Assembly: GCF_009765985.1 (NCBI RefSeq)
Contig: NZ_LMUM01000004.1
Coordinates: 1-64,000 of the forward strand
Reading direction: 5' to 3'
Source: Acidobacterium sp. S8
Lineage (GTDB): Bacteria > Acidobacteriota > Terriglobia > Terriglobales > Acidobacteriaceae
Length of the DNA: 64,000 nt
Below the pieces are notes generated by a model. It saw only the letters and a program-made list of their open reading frames with translations, did not search any database and was not told the origin of the DNA. The translations under genes and the position numbers were made by a program. Below, one piece after another: positions 8,480 through 18,705 of this stretch (its first letter is position 1; every line of letters begins with the position of its first letter).

Positions 8480-9195
8480 GCAATCGACTCCTCTTTCCTC
8501 TGGCCGGAGCGGAGAAGATCGCGCAGCTTCATGCGCGCTTTGTGCAACTGCGACTTGCTGTTACCGATGGAGCAGCTCAGCATGTCCGCAATTTCGTTGT
8601 GTTCATAACCTTCCACGTCGTGCAGCACAAAAACTAGTCTGTAGCCGGGAGGCAGGTTTTCAACAGCGCGCTCCAGGGCGACACGGTCGATGGAGCCCGA
8701 CAGAACGAGGTCGCGCTCTCCAATGTCTTTACGTGGGCCGTCATCCTGTGAAGGCTCCAGCGTCTCTTCCAGTGATACTTGCGGCAAGCCTTTCTTTCTC
8801 AGGTGCATGAGCACTACATTCACGGCGAGACGATGAAGCCACGTCGAGAATGCAGAATCACCGCGAAAGGTGCCGATCTTACGGTAAAGCTGAAGAAATG
8901 CTTCCTGGGTCAGGTCCTCGGCTTCCGCAACATTGCCCAGCATACGCAGGCAAAGGGAATAGACCCGACGTTTGTGTAGTGAATAAAGAATTTCGAATGA
9001 GTGCCCATCGCCAGCCTGGGCCTTTGCAATAGCCTCGGCTTCGCCTGCGATCGGGGGATTTCTGCGCATGTGTTGTATGGGTTTCTGTTCTTCCGTAGGT
9101 CTTGCGTTCATCCGCAGTCCGCCTGTCTTGAAAATTCCACGCTTTGCGTTTTCCGTCAATGGATTATCGGATTTCGTCTTTAGTGCAAGGTTCAT
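8476..9195 (-). CDS. ECF (RpoE-type) RNA polymerase sigma factor
   Basis: Region 2 is visible as [19 protein letters not shown]...[19 protein letters not shown] with [19 protein letters not shown], and region 4 as [19 protein letters not shown]...[26 protein letters not shown]. It has no region 1 or 3, as expected for group 4 sigma factors. I use ATG 9195; a TTG at 9216 and an ATG at 9111 (with AGGCGGA upstream) are alternatives, so the first ~30 residues are uncertain. It is translationally coupled to the ZAS anti-sigma gene. The 16-bp tandem repeat at 9251-9281 just upstream may be part of its control region. Confidence 0.92.
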   Translation of the reverse strand: MNLALKTKSDNPLTENAKRGIFKTGGLRMNARPTEEQKPIQHMRRNPPIAGEAEAIAKAQAGDGHSFEILYSLHKRRVYSLCLRMLGNVAEAEDLTQEAFLQLYRKIGTFRGDSAFSTWLHRLAVNVVLMHLRKKGLPQVSLEETLEPSQDDGPRKDIGERDLVLSGSIDRVALERAVENLPPGYRLVFVLHDVEGYEHNEIADMLSCSIGNSKSQLHKARMKLRDLLRSGQRKEESIA

Positions 9196-9250
9196 GAAGA
9201 ATCCGTTTCGTTGCAAACATTTTTAGGGCTGAAGGTAAGAAGGCGATCGC

Positions 9251-9281
9251 CCGCAAATGGTTGCCACCGCATATGGTTGCC
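9251..9281. repeat. tandem 15-bp repeat upstream of the ECF sigma gene
   Basis: CCGCAAATGGTTGCC (9251-9265) and CCGCATATGGTTGCC (9267-9281) are separated by one base and differ at one position. They lie in the 85-105 bp gap between the sigma gene start and the end of the E1-like gene. Two binding sites spaced 16 bp apart (about 1.5 helical turns) could serve a regulator of the sigma operon. This is only suggested by position. Confidence 0.6.
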
Positions 9282-9300
9282 GCTATGAGAACTTGGCTCG

Positions 9301-10350
9301 CTAAGAACCGATAAATCGTGCATAGAGGCTGCGCGCCTGTGTAATGTCCGTGGTGCCTTGGATCAGCGCTCGTCCATCGGCAAAAACGGTAATAATATAG
9401 GCGTCGCGCTCGAAACGCAGAAGCAGATTGTTGAAGCGAACCGTGCCGTGCGGCCGGAGCCTCGCTTCCATTTCAGCGAAATCGACGGGCCGATGATGCT
9501 CGTGAATCTGCACCGAGTTGCGGCCACAGAGAGTAATGTGAGGCCGGCCTTCGCCGCGTAAATGCGCGAAATCCCGCTGCTGGCAGACTTCGCAGTCCGC
9601 CCTCGGACGGCTGGCAGCAACCTCGGAACGCTCATTCGTCCACAGGTCAAACGACAGCAGGCTTCGTCGTAGCTTATCCTTCGCTCCCGTGAGCAGTTTG
9701 AGCGCCTCCGTTACCTCGATCGAGGCAGCAAGGTTCACGGCGGAATTAAGAATTCCAGCAGTATCGCAGGTTTCCACCGTGCCGCCCGGCGGTTTGGGAA
9801 AGATGCAGGCAAGGCAGGCGGTCTCTTCAGGAACGATATTCATGGTGACCGCATACGCGCCGATCGCCGCAGCATAGATCCAGGGTTTTTGCTGCTCCAC
9901 CGCGTAGTCGTTGATAAGGTAGCGGGTTTCGAAGTTGTCGGTGGCATCGAGAACCAAGTCTGCGCCGGAAAGCAGTTCGTGAATATTTGCCGGGACAAGA
10001 TCGGCAATCTGTGGCTTGACTGTTATTTCGCTGTTGAAAAGCATAATTTTGCGCCGCGCAGCCTCCGCCTTCGGCAAAGCCAAACGCGCATCCTCTTCAT
10101 CGAAAAGCACCTGCCGCTGCAGGTTGCTCTCTTCCACAAAGTCCCGGTCGATCAGTGTGAGTGTACCCACGCCGGCACGGGCAAGCAGGCCGGCCGAAGC
10201 TGCACCCGTCGCTCCGCATCCTACAATCGCCACATGGGCTTTTTTGAGCTTTTGCTGTCCCTCCACGCCGATTCCGGGATATAAAATCTGACGTGAATAC
10301 CTTTCGGCAACCTGTGCGGTCTGCATGGTTTCCCTTTCCTTGCTCGACAT
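9301..10350 (-). CDS. ThiF/MoeB/HesA family E1-like adenylyltransferase
   Basis: E1-like enzymes adenylate the C-terminal Gly-Gly of ThiS, MoaD or related sulfur carriers. Visible are the nucleotide-binding loop VAIVGCGATGAASAGLLARAG cut short here to its core GCGATG (about 45-50), RQVLFDEEDA, the conserved DATDNFETRYLINDY, zinc cysteines CLAC and CEVC, and the active-site region ETCDTAGIL. After the ThiF domain (to ~250) an ~100-residue C-terminal extension follows, with no rhodanese active-site cysteine obvious. ATG 10326 with AAGGGAAACC upstream is an alternative start. No ubiquitin-like partner is adjacent, but the MoaD-MoaE fusion at 34.2 kb could be a client. Confidence 0.87.
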   Translation of the reverse strand: MSSKERETMQTAQVAERYSRQILYPGIGVEGQQKLKKAHVAIVGCGATGAASAGLLARAGVGTLTLIDRDFVEESNLQRQVLFDEEDARLALPKAEAARRKIMLFNSEITVKPQIADLVPANIHELLSGADLVLDATDNFETRYLINDYAVEQQKPWIYAAAIGAYAVTMNIVPEETACLACIFPKPPGGTVETCDTAGILNSAVNLAASIEVTEALKLLTGAKDKLRRSLLSFDLWTNERSEVAASRPRADCEVCQQRDFAHLRGEGRPHITLCGRNSVQIHEHHRPVDFAEMEARLRPHGTVRFNNLLLRFERDAYIITVFADGRALIQGTTDITQARSLYARFIGS

Positions 10351-10479
10351 TTTAGTTATGTCCTCGGCTCTAAACGTCTCTGGTTAGTATAGAAAGTTGA
10401 CGGCGCTTCCATCTTCGGGGAGGAAGTTTGCCGAAAGATGCAAGGCTGCATCCTAAAGCTCGGGGATCGAGGGTAGCGA

Positions 10480-13400
10480 TTGGATTTTTGCTGCAAATTC
10501 TGGACTGGTATCTGGCGCAAAGCCGTTCGCGGAGCAGGCACCCTCGTTCTGGCCAGCCTGTCCGTTTGTTTTGCACAGGCTACGCAGCCACAGGCTCCTT
10601 CCGATGATCAGGTCCAGTACAGCACCCTGCGCAGCTGGGCGGGGCTGCAGGTGGAGGCGGTGCAATTCAAGGGAATTGACGATGAACGGCTTGCTCCGCT
10701 GCCCGATCAACTCGCGCAGCAGCCGCACCAGGCGCTCGACCCGATGAAAGTGCGCGAGAGTCTGCGGCGTCTATACGAGACCGGCCTCTACAAGGACATC
10801 TCCGTGGAAGGCGTGCGTCACGGAAACGCGGTGACGATCATTTTCACCGGCGCACCAAATTATTTTGTTGGCCGCGTGACCGTCAACGGAGTGAAGAGCG
10901 AACGCCTCTCCGGTGTCCTGGAGCGGGCGACGAGAATGAACGCAGGCACAATCTTCACCGACAGCAAATTGCTCGAAGCGCAGAAGCTTATTCAGCAGAC
11001 TCTGGAGGGAAACGGTTACTACCAGGCAAAGATATTTGCCAGTACTACGGTTGACGACTCAAATTTTCAGGTAAGTGTCGCCTTTCAGATTGTGCAGGGT
11101 ATGCAGGTGCGAGTTGGAAATGTCGCCGTGCGGGGCGACGGCGACATGACGGTCGAACAGTTTCGAAAGAAGGGCAAGCTAAAGGAGAACTCGAAGGTCA
11201 ATCGCGATACGGTCAGCCGCGCACTGGGCCGCCTGCGGAAGAATTATCAGAAGAAGGACCGCCTTGAAGCCACTGTGAAGCTGGATTCGCGCGAGTATCA
11301 GCCGCCCGTAAATCATCTCGATTACGCCTTCACCACTCAAAGAGGCCCGCTCGTTCAAATTCTCGTAAATGGCGCCAATCTCAGCAAGGGAAAGATCAAG
11401 GATCTTGTGCCCGTCTACGAGGAAGGCACGGTCGATCAGGATCTGTTGAACGAAGGCGACCGCCGCATCCGCGATTACTTTCAGCGTGACGGCTACTTCG
11501 ATGTGAAGGTCACGCATGAAGAGGCGAAGGTCGACCCACAGCATTCCATCATTACCTTCACCGTCACGCAGGGCGTAGTGCACAAGGTCGTCGCAGTAAA
11601 TATTCGGGGGAACAAGTACTTCGACAACACTCTGATTCGTCAAAGATTGAGCGTCGAGAAGGCGACGGTAGTGTATCGGCATGGGCTTTACAGCCAGGCT
11701 CTCGGGCAGGCCGACGTGAACGCGATCGTCGCCCTTTATCAAAGCAACGGTTTCAGCAATGTGAAAGTGACACCGGAAGTGAAGGATATTGATACTGAGG
11801 GTGGAAAGCCTTTGAAAGAGGCCGAACTTAGCATTGACTACACCATCGATGAAGGCGTTCAGCAACGCATCGGCGCCTATGTCATCAATGGATCGGGCCA
11901 GATTCCACTGTCTACTCTTACCCCGCTGCTCAATACGCAGTCAGGCCAGCCCTATTCTTCGCTGAATATTGCACAGGATCGTGATGCAATCCTGACTTAC
12001 TATTTAAGCCACGGCTTCGGCAAAGTAGAAGTAAATCTGACGCAGAGGCCGTCATCAGCGAATGCGAATCTTATCGATATAACCATGGATATCTCCGAGG
12101 GCGAGCAGGTCTTCGTCAATCGCGTGTTGATCTCGGGGTTGCATTACACCCGTCCTACAACGATCGAGGACCGCGTTCTGATCCATCCAGGCGATCCTCT
12201 CAATCAGACCGCGTTGCTCGACACGCAGCGTAAGCTTTACGACCTCACGCTCTTTAACCAGGTCAACACCGCCATTCAGAATCCGCAAGGCTACGAGCTG
12301 CGTAAAAATGTGCTGCTGCAATTCACCGAGGCCCGGCGCTGGGCCCTCAGCTATGGCTTCGGCTTTCAGGCTCAGACCGGAAACCCGCAGAGCAATTGCC
12401 TCAATCCGTCTTCGCTGATCGCACTGGGTATTGATCCCTCGACCTACCACTGCAGCCCGAACGGAAATACCGGCGTCACGCCGGCCGTGCTGTTCAATGT
12501 TTCACGCATCAACCTGCGCGGCACCGACAAGTCCATCTCGCTGAACACAACTTATGGCTCGCTCGAGCAGAGGGTACAGTTCATCTTCTCCAATCCCCAT
12601 CTATTTAATAACCCTAAGTTCGATGCGATTCTTTCCGGCGGATACACGAATGCGCAGGATGTAACAACCTATGCATCGTCGCGCCTGGAGGGATCGGTTC
12701 GCGTGACCCATCACGTGAATAAGCCGAACACTCTGATCTATCTGTTCAGCTATCGCCGCGTAAAAGTCGATCCCAACAGCGTGCAGGTTGCGCCGGATGA
12801 AATTCCACTGGTCTCCGAACCGGTGCGCGTCGGCGGCCCCGGAATTACATGGATTCGCGACACACGCACGCCCACTCCTCTCGACGCCGTCAGCGGCACA
12901 TACAACACAATTCAGGAATCGTGGGCTGATTCGCATTTTGGATCGGAGGCCGACTTTAACCGCTTCGACGCGACCAACTCCACTTTCTACCGCTTCGGCA
13001 ACCTGAACAGGTGGGTCGTGGCTCGCAGTACACGATACGCCGCCGAGCGTTCTTACGGAGGAGAACAGTACCAGATGATTCCGCTGCCGGAACGGCTCTA
13101 TGCCGGCGGCGCGCAATCACATCGCGGTTTCGGCATCAACGCCGCTGGACCGCGCGATTCGGTGACGGGCTTTCCAATCGGCGGAGCAGGCGCATTTATC
13201 AACAGTACCGAGCTTCGCATGCCCAACCCGACGCTGCCATACGTGGGCAACAGCCTCGGCTTCGTGCTCTTTCACGATATGGGGAACGTCTTTGAGAACG
13301 CCTCTGATATCTGGCCCAGCTTCGTCCGCGTGCAACAGCCCCATCGAGATACCTGTAAAGACCTGAGTCTGGCTGACCAGGAAGTTCCACATTCTGATTC

Positions 13401-13635
13401 CAGCACTGGCGGAGCCGGGACATGCAGCTTCAACTATTTTTCCCATGCCGTCGGATTAGGTGCACGCTACCACACGCCTATAGGGCCGGTACGTTTCGAT
13501 TTCAGCTATAACCTGAATCCGCCGATTTATCCCATCATCTACGACTACTCCAATCCGACGAATCCGATTGAGAATCCGCATGTAGGACAGGCCGGCCATT
13601 TCAACTTCTTCTTCAGCATCGGGCAGGCATTCTGA
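10480..13635 (+). CDS. Omp85/BamA-family outer-membrane assembly protein with about seven POTRA repeats
   Basis: The 1051-residue product starts at TTG 10480 behind GAGGG and has a signal peptide (cleavage after CFAQA, about residue 36). Seven POTRA-like units can be read from their strand motifs: VQFKGID, GRVTVNGV, VGNVAVRGDG, VQILVNGANLS, VVAVNIRGNKYFD, GAYVINGSGQ and VNRVLISGLHYT (about residues 52-615). The rest (about 625-1051) is a 16-strand-type barrel with PERLYAGGAQSHRGFG, the family lid motif, and a C-terminal aromatic residue. BamA usually has five POTRAs and TamA three. The downstream SurA-like and tamB genes are coupled to it, so it could be the BamA or TamA equivalent, or both. 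Confidence 0.9.
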   Translation: MDFCCKFWTGIWRKAVRGAGTLVLASLSVCFAQATQPQAPSDDQVQYSTLRSWAGLQVEAVQFKGIDDERLAPLPDQLAQQPHQALDPMKVRESLRRLYETGLYKDISVEGVRHGNAVTIIFTGAPNYFVGRVTVNGVKSERLSGVLERATRMNAGTIFTDSKLLEAQKLIQQTLEGNGYYQAKIFASTTVDDSNFQVSVAFQIVQGMQVRVGNVAVRGDGDMTVEQFRKKGKLKENSKVNRDTVSRALGRLRKNYQKKDRLEATVKLDSREYQPPVNHLDYAFTTQRGPLVQILVNGANLSKGKIKDLVPVYEEGTVDQDLLNEGDRRIRDYFQRDGYFDVKVTHEEAKVDPQHSIITFTVTQGVVHKVVAVNIRGNKYFDNTLIRQRLSVEKATVVYRHGLYSQALGQADVNAIVALYQSNGFSNVKVTPEVKDIDTEGGKPLKEAELSIDYTIDEGVQQRIGAYVINGSGQIPLSTLTPLLNTQSGQPYSSLNIAQDRDAILTYYLSHGFGKVEVNLTQRPSSANANLIDITMDISEGEQVFVNRVLISGLHYTRPTTIEDRVLIHPGDPLNQTALLDTQRKLYDLTLFNQVNTAIQNPQGYELRKNVLLQFTEARRWALSYGFGFQAQTGNPQSNCLNPSSLIALGIDPSTYHCSPNGNTGVTPAVLFNVSRINLRGTDKSISLNTTYGSLEQRVQFIFSNPHLFNNPKFDAILSGGYTNAQDVTTYASSRLEGSVRVTHHVNKPNTLIYLFSYRRVKVDPNSVQVAPDEIPLVSEPVRVGGPGITWIRDTRTPTPLDAVSGTYNTIQESWADSHFGSEADFNRFDATNSTFYRFGNLNRWVVARSTRYAAERSYGGEQYQMIPLPERLYAGGAQSHRGFGINAAGPRDSVTGFPIGGAGAFINSTELRMPNPTLPYVGNSLGFVLFHDMGNVFENASDIWPSFVRVQQPHRDTCKDLSLADQEVPHSDSSTGGAGTCSFNYFSHAVGLGARYHTPIGPVRFDFSYNLNPPIYPIIYDYSNPTNPIENPHVGQAGHFNFFFSIGQAF

Positions 13636-14405
13636 TGATGAGACGGATACAGATACGAAGAGCCTGGCTGCTTGCAGCATTCGGAATCTGCCTGTGCGGG
13701 CGTGTCCTGGCGCAAGCGCCTGCCAATACTGCGCCGCCGGCTTCCGGCGAGCAGCCGATCGTGCTCGATCGTGTCATCGCCCTCGTCAACGGGGATGTGT
13801 TGTTGGAGAGCGATGTGCATGAAGAGATGCGCCTCGTCGTTTTGCAGCCCATCATCGCTCCGCAAGGACAGAATACGAAGGAACGTGCCGCGCGCAGACT
13901 CATCACCCGCAATCTGATGCTGAGGCAGATGAGAGAGCAGCAGCAAATCAAATATGCCGTAACCGACGACGAAGTACACAAGAGCCTTGCCGAGCTCCGC
14001 GAAGATCTTCCGGCTTGCAAAAGCGCTAAATGCACCACCGACGAGGGCTGGCATGCATTTCTCAAGGCAAACTTACTGACTGAGGATGAAGTAGAAGCCT
14101 ACTGGCGCCAGCGTCTTGAGATTCTCAAGTTCATCAACCTGCGGTTCGGCTCAAGCATCCGCATCTCGCGGCAGGACATGCAGAAGTATTATCAGGCGAC
14201 CATTGTGCCGACCTTTGAAAAAGAGAAGCAGAAAGCGCCAACGCTCAACAGCGTCGCCCCGCGGATTCAGGAGATTCTGCTCCAGCAACAGGTGAATTCG
14301 ATGCTGCATGACTGGCTGGAAAATCTGCGTGAGCAGGGCAGCGTGCAGATTCTCGATCCTGCTTACGGACAAAACAGCGGCTCTGACGATGAGGGTGGAG
14401 AGTGA
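13635..14405 (+). CDS. SurA-like periplasmic chaperone without PPIase domain
   Basis: The 256-residue product has a signal peptide (RRAWLLAAFGICLCGRVLAQ, about 9-28) and the SurA N-terminal fold: LDRVIALVNGDVLLESDVHE, a basic helix with RRLITRNLMLRQM, and ADLxE-like helices to the C-terminus. There is no rotamase (parvulin) domain, so it would act as a holdase for outer-membrane proteins rather than an isomerase. Its ATG overlaps the last base of the Omp85 stop codon, and its stop overlaps the tamB start by 4 nt. The position between Omp85 and TamB genes supports a role in delivering substrates to the assembly machinery. Confidence 0.85.
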   Translation: MMRRIQIRRAWLLAAFGICLCGRVLAQAPANTAPPASGEQPIVLDRVIALVNGDVLLESDVHEEMRLVVLQPIIAPQGQNTKERAARRLITRNLMLRQMREQQQIKYAVTDDEVHKSLAELREDLPACKSAKCTTDEGWHAFLKANLLTEDEVEAYWRQRLEILKFINLRFGSSIRISRQDMQKYYQATIVPTFEKEKQKAPTLNSVAPRIQEILLQQQVNSMLHDWLENLREQGSVQILDPAYGQNSGSDDEGGE

Positions 14406-17400
14406 GTACGCAGCCACTGCCGCCGCCCAGCGCGCCGCCAGCGCCCGCGCCAAAGAAGAAAGTGTGGCTGCGTGTGCTCGCAGTCGCATTTGTTGTTCTG
14501 CTTCTGCTGGTCGGCGGAATCATCTGGTATGCCTCTACGCAGCAGTTCCAGAATCTGGTGCGTGAAAAGCTGGTTTCGACCCTCGAGCAGGCCACCGGCG
14601 GACGCGTCGAACTCGGTGTATTCAAGTGGTCGATACGCCATCTTGCATTTGAGGCCGATGAATTGACGATCCACGGTCTCGAGGCGCCCGGCGAGATTCC
14701 TTATGCTCACGTCGACCGTATCTATGTCCGCATAAAAATACTCTCTTTCTTCAGTCCGAAGGTAGACCTGAATTACCTCGAAGCCGATCATCCAGTCATC
14801 CATCTCATCGTTTATCCGAATGGCTCGACGAATCAGCCCACTCCGAAAACCGAGAGTAGCGGCAAGCCGATAACGGACACGCTCTTTGATCTCAAGGTAG
14901 GCAGGACCGAAGTTCATAACGGCGTCGCCATCGTCAATCAACGCACAACACCTTTTAATCTCGCCGCCAATGATCTTGGCGTCGTCGTCACCTATGCTCC
15001 GCTGCGCGATCACTATCTGGCGACGGTGCATGCTGCCGACGTTGTAGCGCAGCAGGGAAAAGCGCCGCCACTGAATTCGCAGATTGATCTCTCCGTCGAC
15101 ATGGGCCGCAACACGCTCAACGTATCGCAGCTCAAGCTCCAGAGCGGATCGTCAGTCCTCACCGCAACAGCCGCCGTCAATGATTTCGCGAACCCGCAAT
15201 GGAATCTGGCAGCGCAGGGAAAAATCGACGTACGTCAGGTGATGGCGCTGGCCCCCGTGGACGGAGTGGACCGCGGCATTGTCGATCTCAACTTAAAAGG
15301 GCAGGGAACACGGACGCAATTTGTTCTCTCCGGCCCAATCCATGTCTCTGGTGCCGGTTATCACGTTGACACCGTGCGCATCAGCGGTATCGACGTGGAC
15401 ACGCAATTGAACGCAACCGAAAAAGAACTCGCTCTCGCCAACATCCGAGCACGCATCCCACGCGGTGGTAACGTAACCGCCGAGCTGCGGCTCACTGACT
15501 GGCTTGGCACGGCTCTCGCACAGCCCGGCCAGCCGTCTACGCCGTCTGTCATGCGGGGTACCATCCGCGCAAAGTTCAGCGGCATTACGCTGCACACATT
15601 AATGGCCACCGTTGCGCCGCGCGAATATCAAGAGCTCGGCTTCGACACAATAGCGGTCGGCACCGGAGCGGTCGATTGGACCGGAGACGCCTCCGATCTA
15701 TCCGCGCACGCCGCCGTTATTTTGTCGCCTTCAGCACGGACCCCCGCAAACGAGGTGCCGCTCACCGGAGTCGTAGACGCAACCTACTCTCAGAAGAACG
15801 GCAATGTGCAGATCAAGCAGCTGCAGGCGCACACGCCGGGTACGCAAGTGGACGTCTCCGGAGGCCTCGGTGTATACCCTGTCAGCCGCCCGTCGACACT
15901 GCAGGTAAATCTTGAGACGACCAATCTCGGTGAATTCGACGAAGCCCTTACAGCGTTAGGCGTCAGCTCGCAAGGAAAGAAGGGCGTGCAGGCGATTCCG
16001 CTGCATCTGCAGGGGCAGGCGCAATTTCACGGAACAGTATCCGGCAGTCTCGTAGACCCGGATGTAAAAGGCCACCTCGTCGCAAACAACTTCGACGTCG
16101 TGCTGCCTGCCGCAGAGCCCGCACCCGCTGTACAACAGGTGAGCGCGGCTCCTCCTGCGTCACCCACGCCGCCTGAGCAGCAGCCGACCGCGGCTCCAGT
16201 GGCTGCCGAGCGCACCATCCACTGGGATTCCCTCGTAGCCGATGCTGAATACTCATCGCGGCTGATCGCCATTCAGCAGGCTGTACTCACGCACGGCAAG
16301 ACATCCATTCACGCTTCAGGGCAGGTGCAGGCGCACCATATCTCTGCGCATCACGAGGCATTCGACGAGGAATCGGCAATCAGTGCCGACGTACAGGTGC
16401 AGAATGCTGCGATCGATGAGGTTCTGGCTATGGCGGGCCAGAATATTCCAGTCACCGGAACGGTAAATCTGAATGCCCGCGCAGGAGGCCAGATCAACAA
16501 TCTGAATGGCGGTGGCCATCTTTCCATTCAGGGAGGCCAGGCTTACGGCGAGCCCTATCACAGCCTGAATGTGGATCTGAAATTTGCTGGCGATGAAATC
16601 GCTATCGCAAAACTCACGTTCCTGCAGGATGGCGGCCGGATCACAGGCAGCGGCGGCTTCGGAACGCGCACAAAGCAGTTCCATTTCCAGGCCGATGGCA
16701 GCGACTTCGATCTTAGTCACACCGAGCACTTCAAAAGTGAGAAATACCCAATCACAGGCCAGCTTGTCTTTTCTGCAGAAGGTTCCGGAACCGCGCAGGC
16801 TCCGAACATCCAGGCCACAGCTCATCTGACAAAGATCACAGTAGGCAGTCAGCAGAATGGTGCTGTCGATCTTGAAGCCCACACCGACCACAACAATCTG
16901 CTCATGGCCGTAGCCGGACATCTGGGCACAGCATCGCTGCAGGTGAATGGACAGACGTCAATCTCAGGCGATTACACCGCACAGGCACGTGCATCGTTGA
17001 CGAACCTCGACATCAATCCTTTTCTCGAAATGTTCAACGTGCAAGGGGTGAAAGGGCACTCGTCGATCTCCGGAGTCTTGACCGTGAGCGGACCGCTGAG
17101 CCAGCCGCGTCAACTGCAGGGCGACGTGCAGATCAGCCAGCTCTCGGTTGCGCTCGGCGGCATTCCACTCAAGAGCGACGGACCGCTGCATGCTCGGCTC
17201 ACCAACGGCGTCATGCAGCTCGATCCGCTTCACATCACCGGCGACAACACCGATCTGCGTGTGCAGGGACGCGTCGGCATCTTCAGCACTAACCATCTCA
17301 TCAACGCGCACACGCAAGGCTCAGTCAATTTAAAGCTGCTGCAGACGCTCGATTCGACCGTCACATCTTCCGGTGAGGTCACCTTCACCGTGGATGCAAG

Positions 17401-18574
17401 TGGCAGCACAGACCGCCCAGAGCTGACCGGGCAGATGCAGTTTGCAAATGGTGCCATGAGCATCGAAGACGTTCCCAACGGCCTCAGCCAGCTGAATGGC
17501 ACACTTATCTTCGATCAGGATCGCCTGCAGGTAAAAGATCTCACTGGAGTCACGGGCGGCGGCCACATCAGCATCACCGGCTTTATCACCTACCAGCAGG
17601 GAATCTATTCCGATCTCACAGCCACCGGAACCGATATCCGTATCCGCTATCCCGCCGGCATTAGTTCCATGATCAACACGAAGCTGCGTCTGCAGGGCAC
17701 GCAGAACAGCCTTACACTCGGCGGCAGCGTTCTGTTGACGCGCTTTACCATCAGCCCGAATCTCGATTTCGCCAGCTTCGGCGGTCCCGCAAGCGGCGTG
17801 GCGCCTCCGCCTGATCCGAATGCCTTTTCAAATCGTGTGCGGCTGAATATCCACGTCACGTCTGCGCCTGAGCTCGATTTCCAGAACTCATTTGCCAAGC
17901 TCGCCGGAGACGTCGATATACGCGTGCACGGCACCGTCGCCCAGCCCACAGTGCTGGGACACATCAACGTCACCGAAGGTAGCGCCACATTTGCCGGAAC
18001 GAAATATCAGCTGCAGCATGGCGATATTTATTTCAATAATCCTGTGCGCATCGAGCCGACCATCGACCTCGACGCCACGGCGCACGTCGAGGACTATGAC
18101 ATCACTATCGGGCTGCATGGAACACCCGACAACTTGTCGCCTAACTTCCGCTCTGAGCCGCCGCTGAGCCAGCAGGACATCTTCTCGCTCTTAGCCATGG
18201 GCCGCACGCAGGAGGAGCAACAGATTTACTCCATGCAGGCACAGCAGGCGGGCGTCAATACCTCGGCAGACGCTCTGCTCGGCGGCGCGCTCAATGCAAC
18301 CATCAGCAGCCGGATTCAAAAATTATTCGGCGGTGGCAGCGTAAAAATCGATCCTTCCTGGGTCGGCTCGGTCGGCAACTCTACCGCGCGTATCACCGTC
18401 TCGCAGCAGGTCTCAAAAAATGCGACCCTCACCTACGCGACGAACATCAACTCAACCGCACAGCAATTGATCCAGGCCGAGGTCAACGTAACGTCGACAG
18501 TATCCGTTCTGGCGGTGCGCGATGAATCCGGTGTATTCAGTCTCTTGTTTAAAGTGCACAGACGTTACCGTTAG
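14402..18574 (+). CDS. tamB: TamB-type translocation and assembly module protein (DUF490)
   Basis: The 1390-residue protein starts at GTG 14402, overlapping the previous stop (GTGA). After a Pro-rich cytoplasmic tail there is one membrane anchor (about 22-44), then a very long beta-rich AsmA/TamB-like region, which in the family forms a hydrophobic groove for lipid transport or OMP insertion. A Pro/Ala linker lies near 575-600 (PASPTPPEQQPTAAP). The C-terminal DUF490 domain is clear in ATFAGTKYQLQHGDIYFNNP, IEPTIDLDATAHVEDYDI and LSQQDIFSLLAMGRTQEEQ. Coupling to an Omp85 gene matches known tamA-tamB pairs. Confidence 0.92.
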   Translation: MSTQPLPPPSAPPAPAPKKKVWLRVLAVAFVVLLLLVGGIIWYASTQQFQNLVREKLVSTLEQATGGRVELGVFKWSIRHLAFEADELTIHGLEAPGEIPYAHVDRIYVRIKILSFFSPKVDLNYLEADHPVIHLIVYPNGSTNQPTPKTESSGKPITDTLFDLKVGRTEVHNGVAIVNQRTTPFNLAANDLGVVVTYAPLRDHYLATVHAADVVAQQGKAPPLNSQIDLSVDMGRNTLNVSQLKLQSGSSVLTATAAVNDFANPQWNLAAQGKIDVRQVMALAPVDGVDRGIVDLNLKGQGTRTQFVLSGPIHVSGAGYHVDTVRISGIDVDTQLNATEKELALANIRARIPRGGNVTAELRLTDWLGTALAQPGQPSTPSVMRGTIRAKFSGITLHTLMATVAPREYQELGFDTIAVGTGAVDWTGDASDLSAHAAVILSPSARTPANEVPLTGVVDATYSQKNGNVQIKQLQAHTPGTQVDVSGGLGVYPVSRPSTLQVNLETTNLGEFDEALTALGVSSQGKKGVQAIPLHLQGQAQFHGTVSGSLVDPDVKGHLVANNFDVVLPAAEPAPAVQQVSAAPPASPTPPEQQPTAAPVAAERTIHWDSLVADAEYSSRLIAIQQAVLTHGKTSIHASGQVQAHHISAHHEAFDEESAISADVQVQNAAIDEVLAMAGQNIPVTGTVNLNARAGGQINNLNGGGHLSIQGGQAYGEPYHSLNVDLKFAGDEIAIAKLTFLQDGGRITGSGGFGTRTKQFHFQADGSDFDLSHTEHFKSEKYPITGQLVFSAEGSGTAQAPNIQATAHLTKITVGSQQNGAVDLEAHTDHNNLLMAVAGHLGTASLQVNGQTSISGDYTAQARASLTNLDINPFLEMFNVQGVKGHSSISGVLTVSGPLSQPRQLQGDVQISQLSVALGGIPLKSDGPLHARLTNGVMQLDPLHITGDNTDLRVQGRVGIFSTNHLINAHTQGSVNLKLLQTLDSTVTSSGEVTFTVDASGSTDRPELTGQMQFANGAMSIEDVPNGLSQLNGTLIFDQDRLQVKDLTGVTGGGHISITGFITYQQGIYSDLTATGTDIRIRYPAGISSMINTKLRLQGTQNSLTLGGSVLLTRFTISPNLDFASFGGPASGVAPPPDPNAFSNRVRLNIHVTSAPELDFQNSFAKLAGDVDIRVHGTVAQPTVLGHINVTEGSATFAGTKYQLQHGDIYFNNPVRIEPTIDLDATAHVEDYDITIGLHGTPDNLSPNFRSEPPLSQQDIFSLLAMGRTQEEQQIYSMQAQQAGVNTSADALLGGALNATISSRIQKLFGGGSVKIDPSWVGSVGNSTARITVSQQVSKNATLTYATNINSTAQQLIQAEVNVTSTVSVLAVRDESGVFSLLFKVHRRYR

Positions 18575-18705
18575 GCCACATCACTTTGTGCTGTCATTAA
18601 AAAATTTTCGAACCGCTACCGCAACCAAATGCGGGTAGAATGTGTCCGAGGAAACAGACGGCTGCTTTAAATCCTTTTTTGTTTGCGCAGCCAGGAGAGC
18701 AATAA

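Noticed and set aside
11179-11865. minus-strand frame inside the Omp85 gene
   Set aside because: It overlaps the POTRA-coding part entirely and has no ribosome site or conserved pattern.
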